Assembly (NCBI GenBank): GCA_004570425.1
Contig: SPQJ01000004.1
Coordinates: 106,154 to 170,153, forward strand
Origin: Bacillus sp. AZ43
GTDB taxonomy: Bacteria > Actinomycetota > Actinomycetes > Mycobacteriales > Geodermatophilaceae
Length of the DNA stretch: 64,000 nucleotides
Reading direction: 5' to 3'
In this document: in pieces, positions 45,830-53,418 of the stretch
How the letters are laid out: the number at the start of each line of letters is the position of its first letter
Numbering within the stretch: the stretch's first letter is position 1
The notes under the pieces: generated by a model
Seen by the model: only the letters and a program-made list of their open reading frames with translations
What the model was told of the DNA's origin: nothing
Databases searched by the model: none
Made by a program: the position numbers and the translations under genes

Positions 45830-46662
45830 CCTCGACGCGGACCGGCCGCTGGGTGCGGCTCGACGGAACGACGAACACCCGCGACCTGGGCGGCCTGCCC
45901 ACCACGGACGGCGGCCGGACGGTGCCCGGCCGGATCCTGCGCAGCGACAACCTGCAGACCCTGAGCGGGGACGACGTCCGCCGGCTGGTCGACGAGCTGG
46001 GCGTGCGGCGGGTCATCGACCTGCGGACGACCGCGGAGATCCTGCTGGAGGGGCGCGGGCCGCTGCGGGCCGTCCCTCAGGTGACGCACCGGCACTTCAC
46101 CCTGCTGCCCGAGCGCGGGCACCACACGGACGTCTTCGCCGTCGAGGAGGACGACCCGGCCCTCGGCGAGCTGCCGGCCGGCTGGACGGAGTCGCTGCTG
46201 CCGCGGCAGGTGGCGGCCCACGACGAGGGTGAGCCGCCCGCCGTCCGGTCCTACCTCGGGTACCTCGGGCAGCGCGGCGACAACGTCCTGGCGGCGCTGC
46301 GGGCGCTCGCCTCCGCCGACGAGGGCGCCGCTGTGGTGCACTGCGCCGCCGGCAAGGACCGGACCGGCGTGGTGTGCGCCTTCGCCCTCGCGGTCGCGGG
46401 GGTGCCCCACGACGAGATCGTGGCCGACTACGCGATGACCGCCGACGTCATCGACGCCCTGGTGGCCAAGCTCGCGGCCTCGCCCACCTACGCCGAGGAC
46501 ATGATCACCCGCGACGTCGGCAGCCACACGCCGCGGGCGGAGACGATGGACCGGGTGCTCACCCTGCTCGAGGAACGGCACGGCGGCCCGCTGGGCTGGC
46601 TGGACGCCCACGGGTTCGGCCCCGACGAGCAGGCCGCCCTGCGGGCCCGCCTGCGCGACTAG
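45826..46662 (+). CDS. Tyrosine/serine phosphatase, PtpB-like
   Basis: A 278-residue protein of the MptpB family. The N-terminal NTRDLGGLPTTDGGRTVPGRILRSDNL and the P-loop VVHCAAGKDRTGVV (catalytic Cys, Arg, with Lys and Asp in the CxxGKDR form typical of phosphoinositide/tyrosine dual-specificity members) are intact. A lid-like helical insertion follows. GTG 45826 overlaps the previous stop. It may act on protein or lipid phosphate; no signal peptide is present. Confidence 0.9.
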   Translation: MTSTRTGRWVRLDGTTNTRDLGGLPTTDGGRTVPGRILRSDNLQTLSGDDVRRLVDELGVRRVIDLRTTAEILLEGRGPLRAVPQVTHRHFTLLPERGHHTDVFAVEEDDPALGELPAGWTESLLPRQVAAHDEGEPPAVRSYLGYLGQRGDNVLAALRALASADEGAAVVHCAAGKDRTGVVCAFALAVAGVPHDEIVADYAMTADVIDALVAKLAASPTYAEDMITRDVGSHTPRAETMDRVLTLLEERHGGPLGWLDAHGFGPDEQAALRARLRD

Positions 46663-48726
46663 TCAGCGGGAGCTGCGCTCCCCGCGGCGGGTGCGCTGCT
46701 TGTGCCGGTACATGGCCGCGTCGGCCTCGCGGAGCAGCTGGTCGGCCGTCCGCTCGTCGCCGGGCTGCCCGTGGACGGCCACCCCGACGCTGGTGCCGAC
46801 CCGGACGTCGGTCCCCTCGAGCCGGAACGGCTCGGCGAAGCAGCCCGCGACCCGCTGGGCGAGGCCCTGGGCATCGGCCGGGTCGACCAGGCCGGGGAGG
46901 ATCATCGCGAACTCGTCGCCGCTGAGCCGCCCGACGGTGTCGCCGGGCCGCACCGCGGCGCCCAGCCGCGCCGCCACCTGGCGCAGCAGCTCGTCGCCCG
47001 CCGCGTGGCCCAGCGTGTCGTTGACCTGCTTGAACCCGTCGAGGTCGCTGAAGAGGACGCCGAGGTGCGCCCCCGGCCGGGAGTCGGGGAGCGCGGCGGC
47101 CAGCCGGTCGAGGAAGAGCATGCGGTTGGGCAGCCCGGTGAGCGCGTCGTGGGTGGCCTGGTGGCTGACGGTCTCCAGCAGGCGCGCCTTCTGGAGGGCG
47201 GTCGAGGCCTGGTCGCCCACGCCGCGCAGCCGCACCAGCACGTCGCCGTCGAGGGCGGCGTGCTGCTCGCCCGCGTGCCACCCCGCGGTGGCCACGCCCA
47301 GGAAGGTGCTGCCGGCCAGCAGCGGGACGGCGACGACGTGCGCCCCACCGATGCCGCGCAGCAGGCCGCGCAGCGCCGGGCTGCTGGTGGTGTCGTCGAG
47401 GATCCGGGGGGTGCGGTCGGTCAGCATCCCGACCAGCTCGGGGGTGTCCTCCGGCCGGATCTCCGCACCCTGCAGGCGCGCCCGCTGCTCGGCGGTCATC
47501 CCCTCCGCGGCCGCGGCGCGCAGGACCCCGGCGCCGGCATCCCAGAGCAGCAGGCTGGCCCGCGTGCACCCCACGACGCGCGGCAGGGCGGCGACGACCA
47601 CCTCGCTCACCGCCTGCGCGTCCGACGCCGCGGCGAGCTCGTGCGCCAGGTCCAGCAGCGCGCCGGCGCGGGTGGCCTCGCGACGGGCCTCGTCGAGCGC
47701 GAGCAGCAGGTCCAGGGCGGCGGCGGCGTGCCCGGCGTAGGCGGTGAGCATCGACGCCTCGTCGCCCATCGCGCCGTACTGCTCGCCGTAGAGGGCGGCC
47801 AGCCGGCCGTGCCGCCGACGGGCGGACGCGACGTCGACGACGACCGCGCCCGACCCGAGGTCCCCCCCGGCCAGCAGCGCCGCCGCGAGCGTCGTGACCT
47901 CCTCGGCCGGCAGGCCGGCGCTGTGCACGAGCGGCGGACCCCCGGACGGTGCCTCGACGGCCAGCAGGTAGGCGGGCGCCAGCACCGCCTCGGCGGCGCG
48001 GGCGACGATGCGGTGCAGGGCGGTGTCGAGGTCGTCGCTGGCGACCAGCTCGGCACCGGCCGACTGCAGGCTGCGGAGCTGACCGCGCAGCGCACGGAGC
48101 TCGAGATCGACCGACCGCTCGTTCTCGCGGCGCCGGGGACCGCGCAGCCGCCGGTCCCACGTGAGGCGGTAGACGCACGCCGGGTGGCCGTCGGACTGGC
48201 ACTCGTCGTGCTCGATGCGTGCCGGGGCCAGCCCGAAGATCGTGGGGACGGTGCTCAGCAGGCCCTGGGCGTAGCTGCAGTCGAGGCGGGAGTGCTCGTA
48301 GCCGGGATGCAGGGTGAAGCGGACGGTCGCGGAGGTGGCGGCGGCGTCCACGACGACCATCGTGGAGGTGGTGCTGAACTTGCCGACGGCGCGCGGGAGC
48401 TGGCGGAAGACCTGCCGGGGCGTGCCCATCGCGCGCAGCAGGATGACCATCGAGTTGGCCAGCCCGCTGTGCAGGGCGGCGGCCCCCACCTTGAAGAGCA
48501 GCTCGGGGTCGCCCAGCTCGTCGGTGGCGGCGGCGAACAGCCGGACGCGGGTGTCGTAGCTCCACCACCGCGACTGGTCGTCCAGCTCCTCGGCGGTGAA
48601 CGGCAGGCCGGAGCGGGCCAGGATCCGGTCGACGGCGTCCTGGCCGGCGTGGGCGCGGACGTAGCGCAGGAGCCCGCCGGTGGTCGCACCCGAGGTCTCG
48701 CGGGCCTCCGCCGCGGCCGCGGTCAT
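46663..48726 (-). CDS. GAF-GGDEF protein with V4R-like N-terminal domain
   Basis: A 687-residue soluble protein. Residues 20-190 end in HDECQSDGHPACVYRLTWDRR, a C-x6-C pattern like V4R/XylR-N small-molecule-binding domains. Two GAF-like regions follow (about 215-345 and 365-495), then GGDEF (about 510-680) with GRLSGDEFAMIL. The signature is SGDEF, not GGDEF; such variants can be active. The RxxD inhibitory site is not obvious. There is no EAL domain. Its stop abuts the PtpB-like stop. It probably links chemical or redox sensing to c-di-GMP synthesis. Confidence 0.85.
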   Translation of the reverse strand: MTAAAAEARETSGATTGGLLRYVRAHAGQDAVDRILARSGLPFTAEELDDQSRWWSYDTRVRLFAAATDELGDPELLFKVGAAALHSGLANSMVILLRAMGTPRQVFRQLPRAVGKFSTTSTMVVVDAAATSATVRFTLHPGYEHSRLDCSYAQGLLSTVPTIFGLAPARIEHDECQSDGHPACVYRLTWDRRLRGPRRRENERSVDLELRALRGQLRSLQSAGAELVASDDLDTALHRIVARAAEAVLAPAYLLAVEAPSGGPPLVHSAGLPAEEVTTLAAALLAGGDLGSGAVVVDVASARRRHGRLAALYGEQYGAMGDEASMLTAYAGHAAAALDLLLALDEARREATRAGALLDLAHELAAASDAQAVSEVVVAALPRVVGCTRASLLLWDAGAGVLRAAAAEGMTAEQRARLQGAEIRPEDTPELVGMLTDRTPRILDDTTSSPALRGLLRGIGGAHVVAVPLLAGSTFLGVATAGWHAGEQHAALDGDVLVRLRGVGDQASTALQKARLLETVSHQATHDALTGLPNRMLFLDRLAAALPDSRPGAHLGVLFSDLDGFKQVNDTLGHAAGDELLRQVAARLGAAVRPGDTVGRLSGDEFAMILPGLVDPADAQGLAQRVAGCFAEPFRLEGTDVRVGTSVGVAVHGQPGDERTADQLLREADAAMYRHKQRTRRGERSSR

Positions 48727-48899
48727 CGCCGCGCCCCGCGCGCGGCTGCCGTCGGCGTCCCGGTGCGATCCACGAGAAGAGCAACGGCAGTGGCGGGCCC
48801 ACACCTGACCCCCCTGACCCCAACGGGGGACCCCTCCCGCGACCGTCCGGAGCGCGGTCGGGTCTTGCGTTCCCGCCCCGTCAGGAGTACGACAATAGG

Positions 48900-48922
48900 C
48901 AGGTACCCCCGGGGGGTACCTG
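48900..48922 (+). promoter_or_regulatory. CsoR-like palindrome before DUF4396
   Basis: CAGGTACCCCC-G-GGGGGTACCTG, perfect 11-bp arms with a 1-nt centre, lies 18 bp before the start codon. TACCCCC/GGGGGTA arms are typical of copper-sensing CsoR operators in actinobacteria. No csoR is in the window. Confidence 0.55.
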
Positions 48923-48940
48923 ATCCTGGAGGAGGACCCG

Positions 48941-49426
48941 ATGGACCACGGCTCCGTGCACGCACAGCAACAGCATGACAGCACAGCGCATCCAGTGCCC
49001 TGGGCGGCCGTGCGCCAGGCGACGCTGCACTGCCTGACCGGGTGCGCGATCGGCGAGGTGCTCGGGATGGTCATCGGCACCTCGCTCGGCCTGCACGACG
49101 GCGCGACCGTCGCACTGGCCGTCGCGCTGGCGTTCTTCTTCGGCTACGCCCTGACCGTCCGGGTCGTCCGCCGGGCCGGACTCCCGCTGCGGCACGCGGT
49201 CCGGGTCGCGCTGGCGGCGGACACCGTCTCGATCCTCGTCATGGAGATCGTCGACAACGCGGTGATGCTGGGCGTCCCCGGGGCCATGGAGGCGGGCATC
49301 GCGAGCGCGCTGTTCTGGCTGTCGCTCGCCGGCGCGCTCGCCGTCGCCTTCGTGATCACCCTGCCGGTGAACCGGGCGCTGATGAGCCGGGGGCGGGGGC
49401 ACGCCGTCGTCCACCGGGTGCACTGA
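48941..49426 (+). CDS. DUF4396-family membrane protein
   Basis: A 161-residue protein with a His/Gln-rich N-terminus (MDHGSVHAQQQHDSTAH) and four helices. The conserved core is LHCLTGCAIGEVLGMVIGT and DTVSILVMEIVDNAVM, with Cys, Glu, Asp and His that could bind metal. A GGAGGAGG ribosome site lies 5-6 nt upstream. Together with the CsoR-like palindrome this suggests a copper-responsive membrane protein. The biochemical function is unknown. Confidence 0.85.
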   Translation: MDHGSVHAQQQHDSTAHPVPWAAVRQATLHCLTGCAIGEVLGMVIGTSLGLHDGATVALAVALAFFFGYALTVRVVRRAGLPLRHAVRVALAADTVSILVMEIVDNAVMLGVPGAMEAGIASALFWLSLAGALAVAFVITLPVNRALMSRGRGHAVVHRVH

Positions 49427-49440
49427 CCCGGACAGCAGAC

Positions 49441-49469
49441 GACCCCGGCCTCCGGAGGAGGTCGGGGTC
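49441..49469. terminator. Hairpin between DUF4396 gene and the 43-residue gene
   Basis: GACCCCGGCCTCC (49441-49453) pairs with 49457-49469 with one G-U pair and a 3-nt loop. It can serve both converging genes. Confidence 0.65.
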
Positions 49470-49519
49470 GCGCTCGTCGGGCCGCGTGCGCGGCCGGCCG
49501 GCCGGAGCCGGCGACCGCA

Positions 49520-49651
49520 TCAGCGGTTGAACATCGTCAGGAGCTCGTCGCGCATGGCCGGGCTGCTGGTGCGCGCCAGCGCCGCGTTCAGCGCGCGACG
49601 GGTGCGCGCGGCCTGCCGACGCTGCTGCCACCGGGTCGTCACGTTGCTCAT
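49520..49651 (-). CDS. Short basic protein (43 aa)
   Basis: It encodes MSNVTTRWQQRRQAARTRRA, then LNAALARTSSPAMRDELLTMFNR. The N-terminal half is a strongly basic amphipathic helix and the C-terminus is helical. GAGAGG lies 8-9 nt before the ATG. The 130 bp upstream is clearly AT-richer than its surroundings, as expected for a strong promoter. It could bind nucleic acid or membranes. The function is unknown. Confidence 0.6.
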   Translation of the reverse strand: MSNVTTRWQQRRQAARTRRALNAALARTSSPAMRDELLTMFNR

Positions 49652-49752
49652 CTGTGGTGCCTCTCATCGAAGTAGATCGAGCCTGCACCCTTGGTAATGC
49701 AGGCGTACCAGAGTCTATTCCGACGATTCGTAGGCTCGCCTTGAGCCACACC

Positions 49753-49785
49753 GACGGTTTCTCACCCATCCGGGTGAGAACCGTC
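49753..49785 (-). terminator. Terminator of ptsI
   Basis: GACGGTTTCTCACCC (49753-49767) pairs with GGGTGAGAACCGTC (49772-49785) with one bulged base and a 4-nt loop. It begins at the ptsI stop codon. Confidence 0.75.
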
Positions 49786-51481
49786 ACCCCAGGAGCGCTG
49801 CCCTCGCCGCGGCCCGCGCCGCAGCCGGCTCGTCGGCCGCGAGCGCGGCGTCGGCCGCCCGCTCGCAGTCGGCCAGGTCGACCGTCGCCAGCCGGGCGCC
49901 GACGCGGGGCACCGCCGACGTCGCGCAGGACAGGCTGGAGATGCCGAGCCCGACGAGGACGGAGCCCAGCAGCGGGTCGGCCGCCGCCTCGCCGCAGACC
50001 CCCACCGGCTTGCCGGCCCGGCGGCCCGCGGCGGCGGTCAGCGCGACCAGCTCCAGCAGCGCGGGCTGCCAGGGGTCGGTGAGCTCGGCCAGGTCGGCCG
50101 AGAGCCGGTCGGCGGCGAGGGCGTACTGGGAGAGGTCGTTGGTGCCGATCGACAGGAAGTCGACGTGGGCCAGGAGCCGCTCGGCGTGCAGCGCCGCCGA
50201 CGGCACCTCCACCATCACACCCGGCACCAGCCCGCGGGAGCGCACCGCCGCGGCGAAGGCGGCGGCCTCGGGGACGGTCGCGACCATGGGCGCCATCACC
50301 CACGGTGTCGACCCGGTGCGCTCCGCCGCCGCCGCGACGGCGTCGAGCTGGCGCTCGAGCAGGCCGGGGTCCCGGCGGGCCACCCGCAGCCCGCGGACGC
50401 CGAGGGCCGGGTTGGCCTCGTCCGGCGGCGTCGCGAACGCCAGGGGCTTGTCCGAGCCGGCGTCGAGCGTCCGGACGACGACCTTGCGCCCCGGGAAAGC
50501 CGCCAGGACCTCCGCGTAGCCGGCCGCCTGCTCCTCGACCGTGGGCTCCTGCGCCCGCCCCAGGAACGCCAGCTCGGTGCGGAACAGGCCGACCCCCTCC
50601 GCGGCGGCCGCGGCGGCCGCGCGCGCCCCGGCGCCGTCCTGCACGTTGGCCAGCACCTGCACCACGTGCCCGTCGCGGGTGCGCCCGGGACCCGCGTAGC
50701 GGGCGAGGGCCTCTGCGGCCAGCCGCGCGTCCGCCACCCGCGAGCGCGCCTCGTCGGGATCCGGCGCCACGGTCACCGTCCCCTGCTCGCCGTCGACGAG
50801 GACGGTCGCGCCGGCCGGGACGCCGTCCAGCCCGCCGACGCCGACCACGCAGGGGATCCCCAGCTGGCGGGCGATGATCGCGGTGTGGCTGGTGGTCCCG
50901 CCCAGCCGCGTGGCCAGCGCCAGGATGCGCGCCGGGTCGAGCCCGGCGGTGTCCGCGGGCGCGAGGTCGTCGGCGAGCAGGACCGACGGCACCTCGGGCG
51001 CGGGGATGCCCGGCTCCGGCTGTCCCGTCAGGTCCGCGACGATGCGGTCGCGGACGTCGCGGACGTCGGCGACCCGCTCGGCCATGAGCCCGCCGAGCGA
51101 GGCGAACATGTCCATGAACTGCTGCGCGGCCAGGACGGCGGCCTGCGCGGCGGTCGACCCCTCGTCGATGCGCTGCTCGGCGGCGGTCCGCAGGGCGCGG
51201 TCGCGGGCGATGCCGGCGGTCGTGCTCAGCACCTCGGCGCTCACCCCGGTGGCGGCCGCCGCCCGGGCGGTCAGGCGCTCGGCCACCGCCTCGGCCGCCG
51301 CGCGGTAGCGCTCCTTCTCCGCGGCCCGCGCCTGCTCCGGCACCGACGGCGACCGCTCCTCCGGGAGCCGCACGGCCCCGGCCGGGCGCACGACCGGACC
51401 CACCGCCGCGCCGGGGACCACCGGCGTGCCGGTCAGCACGAGCGGCCCGGTGGCCGCGGGTGACGGGACGGTGGTCGACAT
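49784..51481 (-). CDS. ptsI: Phosphoenolpyruvate-protein phosphotransferase (PTS enzyme I)
   Basis: A 565-residue enzyme that takes phosphate from PEP to His199 (RLGGTTSHTAIIARQLGIPCVVG) and passes it to HPr. The PEP-binding domain shows GVGLFRTELAFLGR, PALGVRGLR, MVEVPSAAL, DFLSIGTNDLSQYALAADR and the catalytic Cys in GVCGEAAADP. Length is normal. It is divergent from the fruR-fruK-fruA-ptsH operon; the gap carries a CRP-like palindrome near its own start. Confidence 0.97.
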   Translation of the reverse strand: MSTTVPSPAATGPLVLTGTPVVPGAAVGPVVRPAGAVRLPEERSPSVPEQARAAEKERYRAAAEAVAERLTARAAAATGVSAEVLSTTAGIARDRALRTAAEQRIDEGSTAAQAAVLAAQQFMDMFASLGGLMAERVADVRDVRDRIVADLTGQPEPGIPAPEVPSVLLADDLAPADTAGLDPARILALATRLGGTTSHTAIIARQLGIPCVVGVGGLDGVPAGATVLVDGEQGTVTVAPDPDEARSRVADARLAAEALARYAGPGRTRDGHVVQVLANVQDGAGARAAAAAAAEGVGLFRTELAFLGRAQEPTVEEQAAGYAEVLAAFPGRKVVVRTLDAGSDKPLAFATPPDEANPALGVRGLRVARRDPGLLERQLDAVAAAAERTGSTPWVMAPMVATVPEAAAFAAAVRSRGLVPGVMVEVPSAALHAERLLAHVDFLSIGTNDLSQYALAADRLSADLAELTDPWQPALLELVALTAAAGRRAGKPVGVCGEAAADPLLGSVLVGLGISSLSCATSAVPRVGARLATVDLADCERAADAALAADEPAAARAAARAALLG

Positions 51482-51523
51482 GGGAGACCTCGCTGGGGAC
51501 GGGTGGACGGCCGGACCGGCTGC

Positions 51524-51541
51524 TCGTGACCAGGGTCACGA
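51524..51541. promoter_or_regulatory. CRP/GlxR-like palindrome in the PTS control region
   Basis: TCGTGACCAGGGTCACGA is perfectly symmetrical apart from the two central bases, and contains GTGA-N6-TCAC. It is 43 bp upstream of ptsI and 8 bp before the -35 of the fruR operon promoter. Confidence 0.6.
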
Positions 51542-51548
51542 ATCGGTC

Positions 51549-51577
51549 TTGACTTGTCAATCAAACGGACGTAGAAC
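51549..51577 (+). promoter_or_regulatory. Promoter of the fruR-fruK-fruA-ptsH operon
   Basis: TTGACT (51549-51554), 17 bp, TAGAAC (51572-51577) is a good housekeeping promoter. A TTGAC-TT-GTCAA dyad covers the -35, and ACAAC is repeated three times just downstream (51576-51590), possible DeoR-type operator units. The opposing TTGACA (51555-51560, minus) may be the ptsI -35. Confidence 0.6.
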
Positions 51578-51633
51578 AACACAACCACAACGGAAAACCC
51601 ACACAGTCGGACACAGCCACGGCGGAGGCCCAC

Positions 51634-52404
51634 GTGCTCTACCCGGAGGAACGCCAGCAGGCGATCGCCGCCATGGTGGCCGACCGGGGACGGCTGTCCG
51701 TGACCGGTCTCGCCGAGGAGTTCGGCGTCACGACCGAGACCGTCCGCCGCGATCTCGCCGTCCTGGAGCGGGCCGGGATGCTGCGTCGGGTGCACGGCGG
51801 GGCCGTCCCGACCGGCGCGCTCACCCTGGTCGAGCCCGGCCTGGGCGAGCGCCACCGCTCGCACAGCGAGCAGAAGCGTGCCATCGCCACGGCGGCGCTG
51901 GCGCTGCTCCCCGGTGCCGAGGGCAGCATCGTCCTGGACGGCGGCACCACGACCGCCGCCCTGGCCGAGGTCCTCCCCGCCGACCGCCGGCTGCTGGCGA
52001 TCACGTCCTCGGTGCCGATCGCCTCGCGGCTCTCCTCCTCCCCCGGCACCACGCTGCACGTGCTCGGCGGCCGGGTCCGCGGGGTCACCCAGTGCGCCGT
52101 CGGCGAGACGACGGTGCGGGCGCTGGCCGAGCTGCGGGCCGACGTCGCCTTCCTCGGGGCGAACGGCATCGCGCCCGGGCACGGCTTCACCACACCCGAC
52201 GAGGCCGAGGCCTCGGTCAAGCGGGCCATGGTGCGCGCCGGGCAGCGGGTCGTCGTCCTGGCCGACAGCAGCAAGCTCGGCCGGGAGCACCTGGTGCGCT
52301 ACGCGGCCGTCGAGGACGTCGACGTCCTGGTCACCGACGAGGGCGCCGACCCGGGCGTCGTGGCCGAGCTGGAGAAGGCCGGCGTCGAGGTGGTCCTCGC
52401 GTGA
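51634..52404 (+). CDS. DeoR-family regulator of the fructose PTS operon
   Basis: A 256-residue repressor. The N-terminal HTH is ERQQAIAAMVADRGRLSVTGLAEEFGVTTETVRRDLAVLERAGMLRRVHGGA, and the sugar-phosphate-sensing domain has VLDGGTTTAALAEVL and LGANGIAPGHGFTTPDEAEASVKRAM. DeoR regulators before fruK usually respond to fructose-1-phosphate or fructose-1,6-bisphosphate. GTG 51634 is used. The stop overlaps the fruK GTG by 4 bp. Confidence 0.92.
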   Translation: MLYPEERQQAIAAMVADRGRLSVTGLAEEFGVTTETVRRDLAVLERAGMLRRVHGGAVPTGALTLVEPGLGERHRSHSEQKRAIATAALALLPGAEGSIVLDGGTTTAALAEVLPADRRLLAITSSVPIASRLSSSPGTTLHVLGGRVRGVTQCAVGETTVRALAELRADVAFLGANGIAPGHGFTTPDEAEASVKRAMVRAGQRVVVLADSSKLGREHLVRYAAVEDVDVLVTDEGADPGVVAELEKAGVEVVLA

Positions 52405-53402
52405 GCGCCCGGGTGGTGACCCTGACGGCCAACCCCAGCCTCGACCGCACCCTGTCGCTGCCGGGCCCGCTGCGGGAGGGCGCGGTGCTCCGGCTGCTCG
52501 GCGCCGTCACCGAGCCCGGCGGCAAGGGGGTCAACGTGGCCCGGGCCGTGGCCGCGGCCGGCGTCGGCGCCGTGCCGGTCCTGCCGGCCGCCGCGCACGA
52601 CCCGATCGTCGCCGCGCTGGGCGGCCAGGGCCTGCCCCCGGTCACCGTGCCCGTGCACGCCCCGGTACGGACCAACTACACGCTGGCCGCCCCGGACGGG
52701 ACGACGACGAAGCTCAACGAGCCGGGCGTGCCGCTGGACGACGCGACGCGCGCGGCCCTGACGGAAGCGCTGCGGCTGCACGCCGCCGGGGCGCGGTGGA
52801 TCGTGCTGTCGGGCTCCCTGCCCCCGTCGACCCCCGTCGACTGGTACGCCGAGCTCGTCCGGTCGTTGCGCGGCGGGGGAGCCCGCATCGCCGTCGACAC
52901 GAGCGAGGCACCGCTCCTGGCCCTCCTCTCCGCGGGGCGGGACGCCGCACCGCACCTGCTCAAGCCCAACGCGGAGGAGCTGGCGCAGCTCGCCGGCACC
53001 TCGGAGGCACGGCTGCTCGCCGACCCGGACGCGATGCTGGCGGCCGTGCAGCGCCTGCACGCGCGGGGCGTCGCGGAGGTGCTGCTCACCCTGGGCGGGG
53101 ACGGCGCCGTCCTCTCCACCGCCGACGGCGGGCTCTGGTCGGCCGCGCCGCCGCCGGTCACCGTCCGCAGCACCGTCGGCGCGGGCGACTGCAGCCTCGC
53201 CGGTTACCTGCTCGCCGACCTGGCCGGCGCCCCGCCGGCCGAGCGGCTGCGCAGCGCCGTCGCGTACGGCTCGGCCAGCGCCTCGCTCCCCGGATCCGCC
53301 GTTCCCACCCCGGCCCAGGTGGACGGTCCAGCAGTACGGGTCACCGCCGGGCCTCCCGTGCCCACCGTCGCCGACCCGGCCGCCGGCCGGGGCGCCCGCT
53401 GA
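52401..53402 (+). CDS. fruK: 1-phosphofructokinase
   Basis: A 333-residue PfkB-family kinase that converts fructose-1-phosphate to fructose-1,6-bisphosphate. TLTANPSLDRTLSLPG, EPGGKGVNVARAVAAAGV and KLNEPG are diagnostic of FruK/LacC-type enzymes; STVGAGDCSLAGYL carries the catalytic Asp. It lies between the DeoR regulator and the fructose permease. GTG 52401 overlaps the preceding stop. Confidence 0.95.
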   Translation: MSARVVTLTANPSLDRTLSLPGPLREGAVLRLLGAVTEPGGKGVNVARAVAAAGVGAVPVLPAAAHDPIVAALGGQGLPPVTVPVHAPVRTNYTLAAPDGTTTKLNEPGVPLDDATRAALTEALRLHAAGARWIVLSGSLPPSTPVDWYAELVRSLRGGGARIAVDTSEAPLLALLSAGRDAAPHLLKPNAEELAQLAGTSEARLLADPDAMLAAVQRLHARGVAEVLLTLGGDGAVLSTADGGLWSAAPPPVTVRSTVGAGDCSLAGYLLADLAGAPPAERLRSAVAYGSASASLPGSAVPTPAQVDGPAVRVTAGPPVPTVADPAAGRGAR

Positions 53403-53418
53403 TCCCCAGGAGGGGTCC

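Noticed and set aside
49774..49787. GTGA-N6-TCAC match to CRP
   Set aside because: It overlaps the ptsI stop codon and is formed by the terminator stem; there is no promoter close by.
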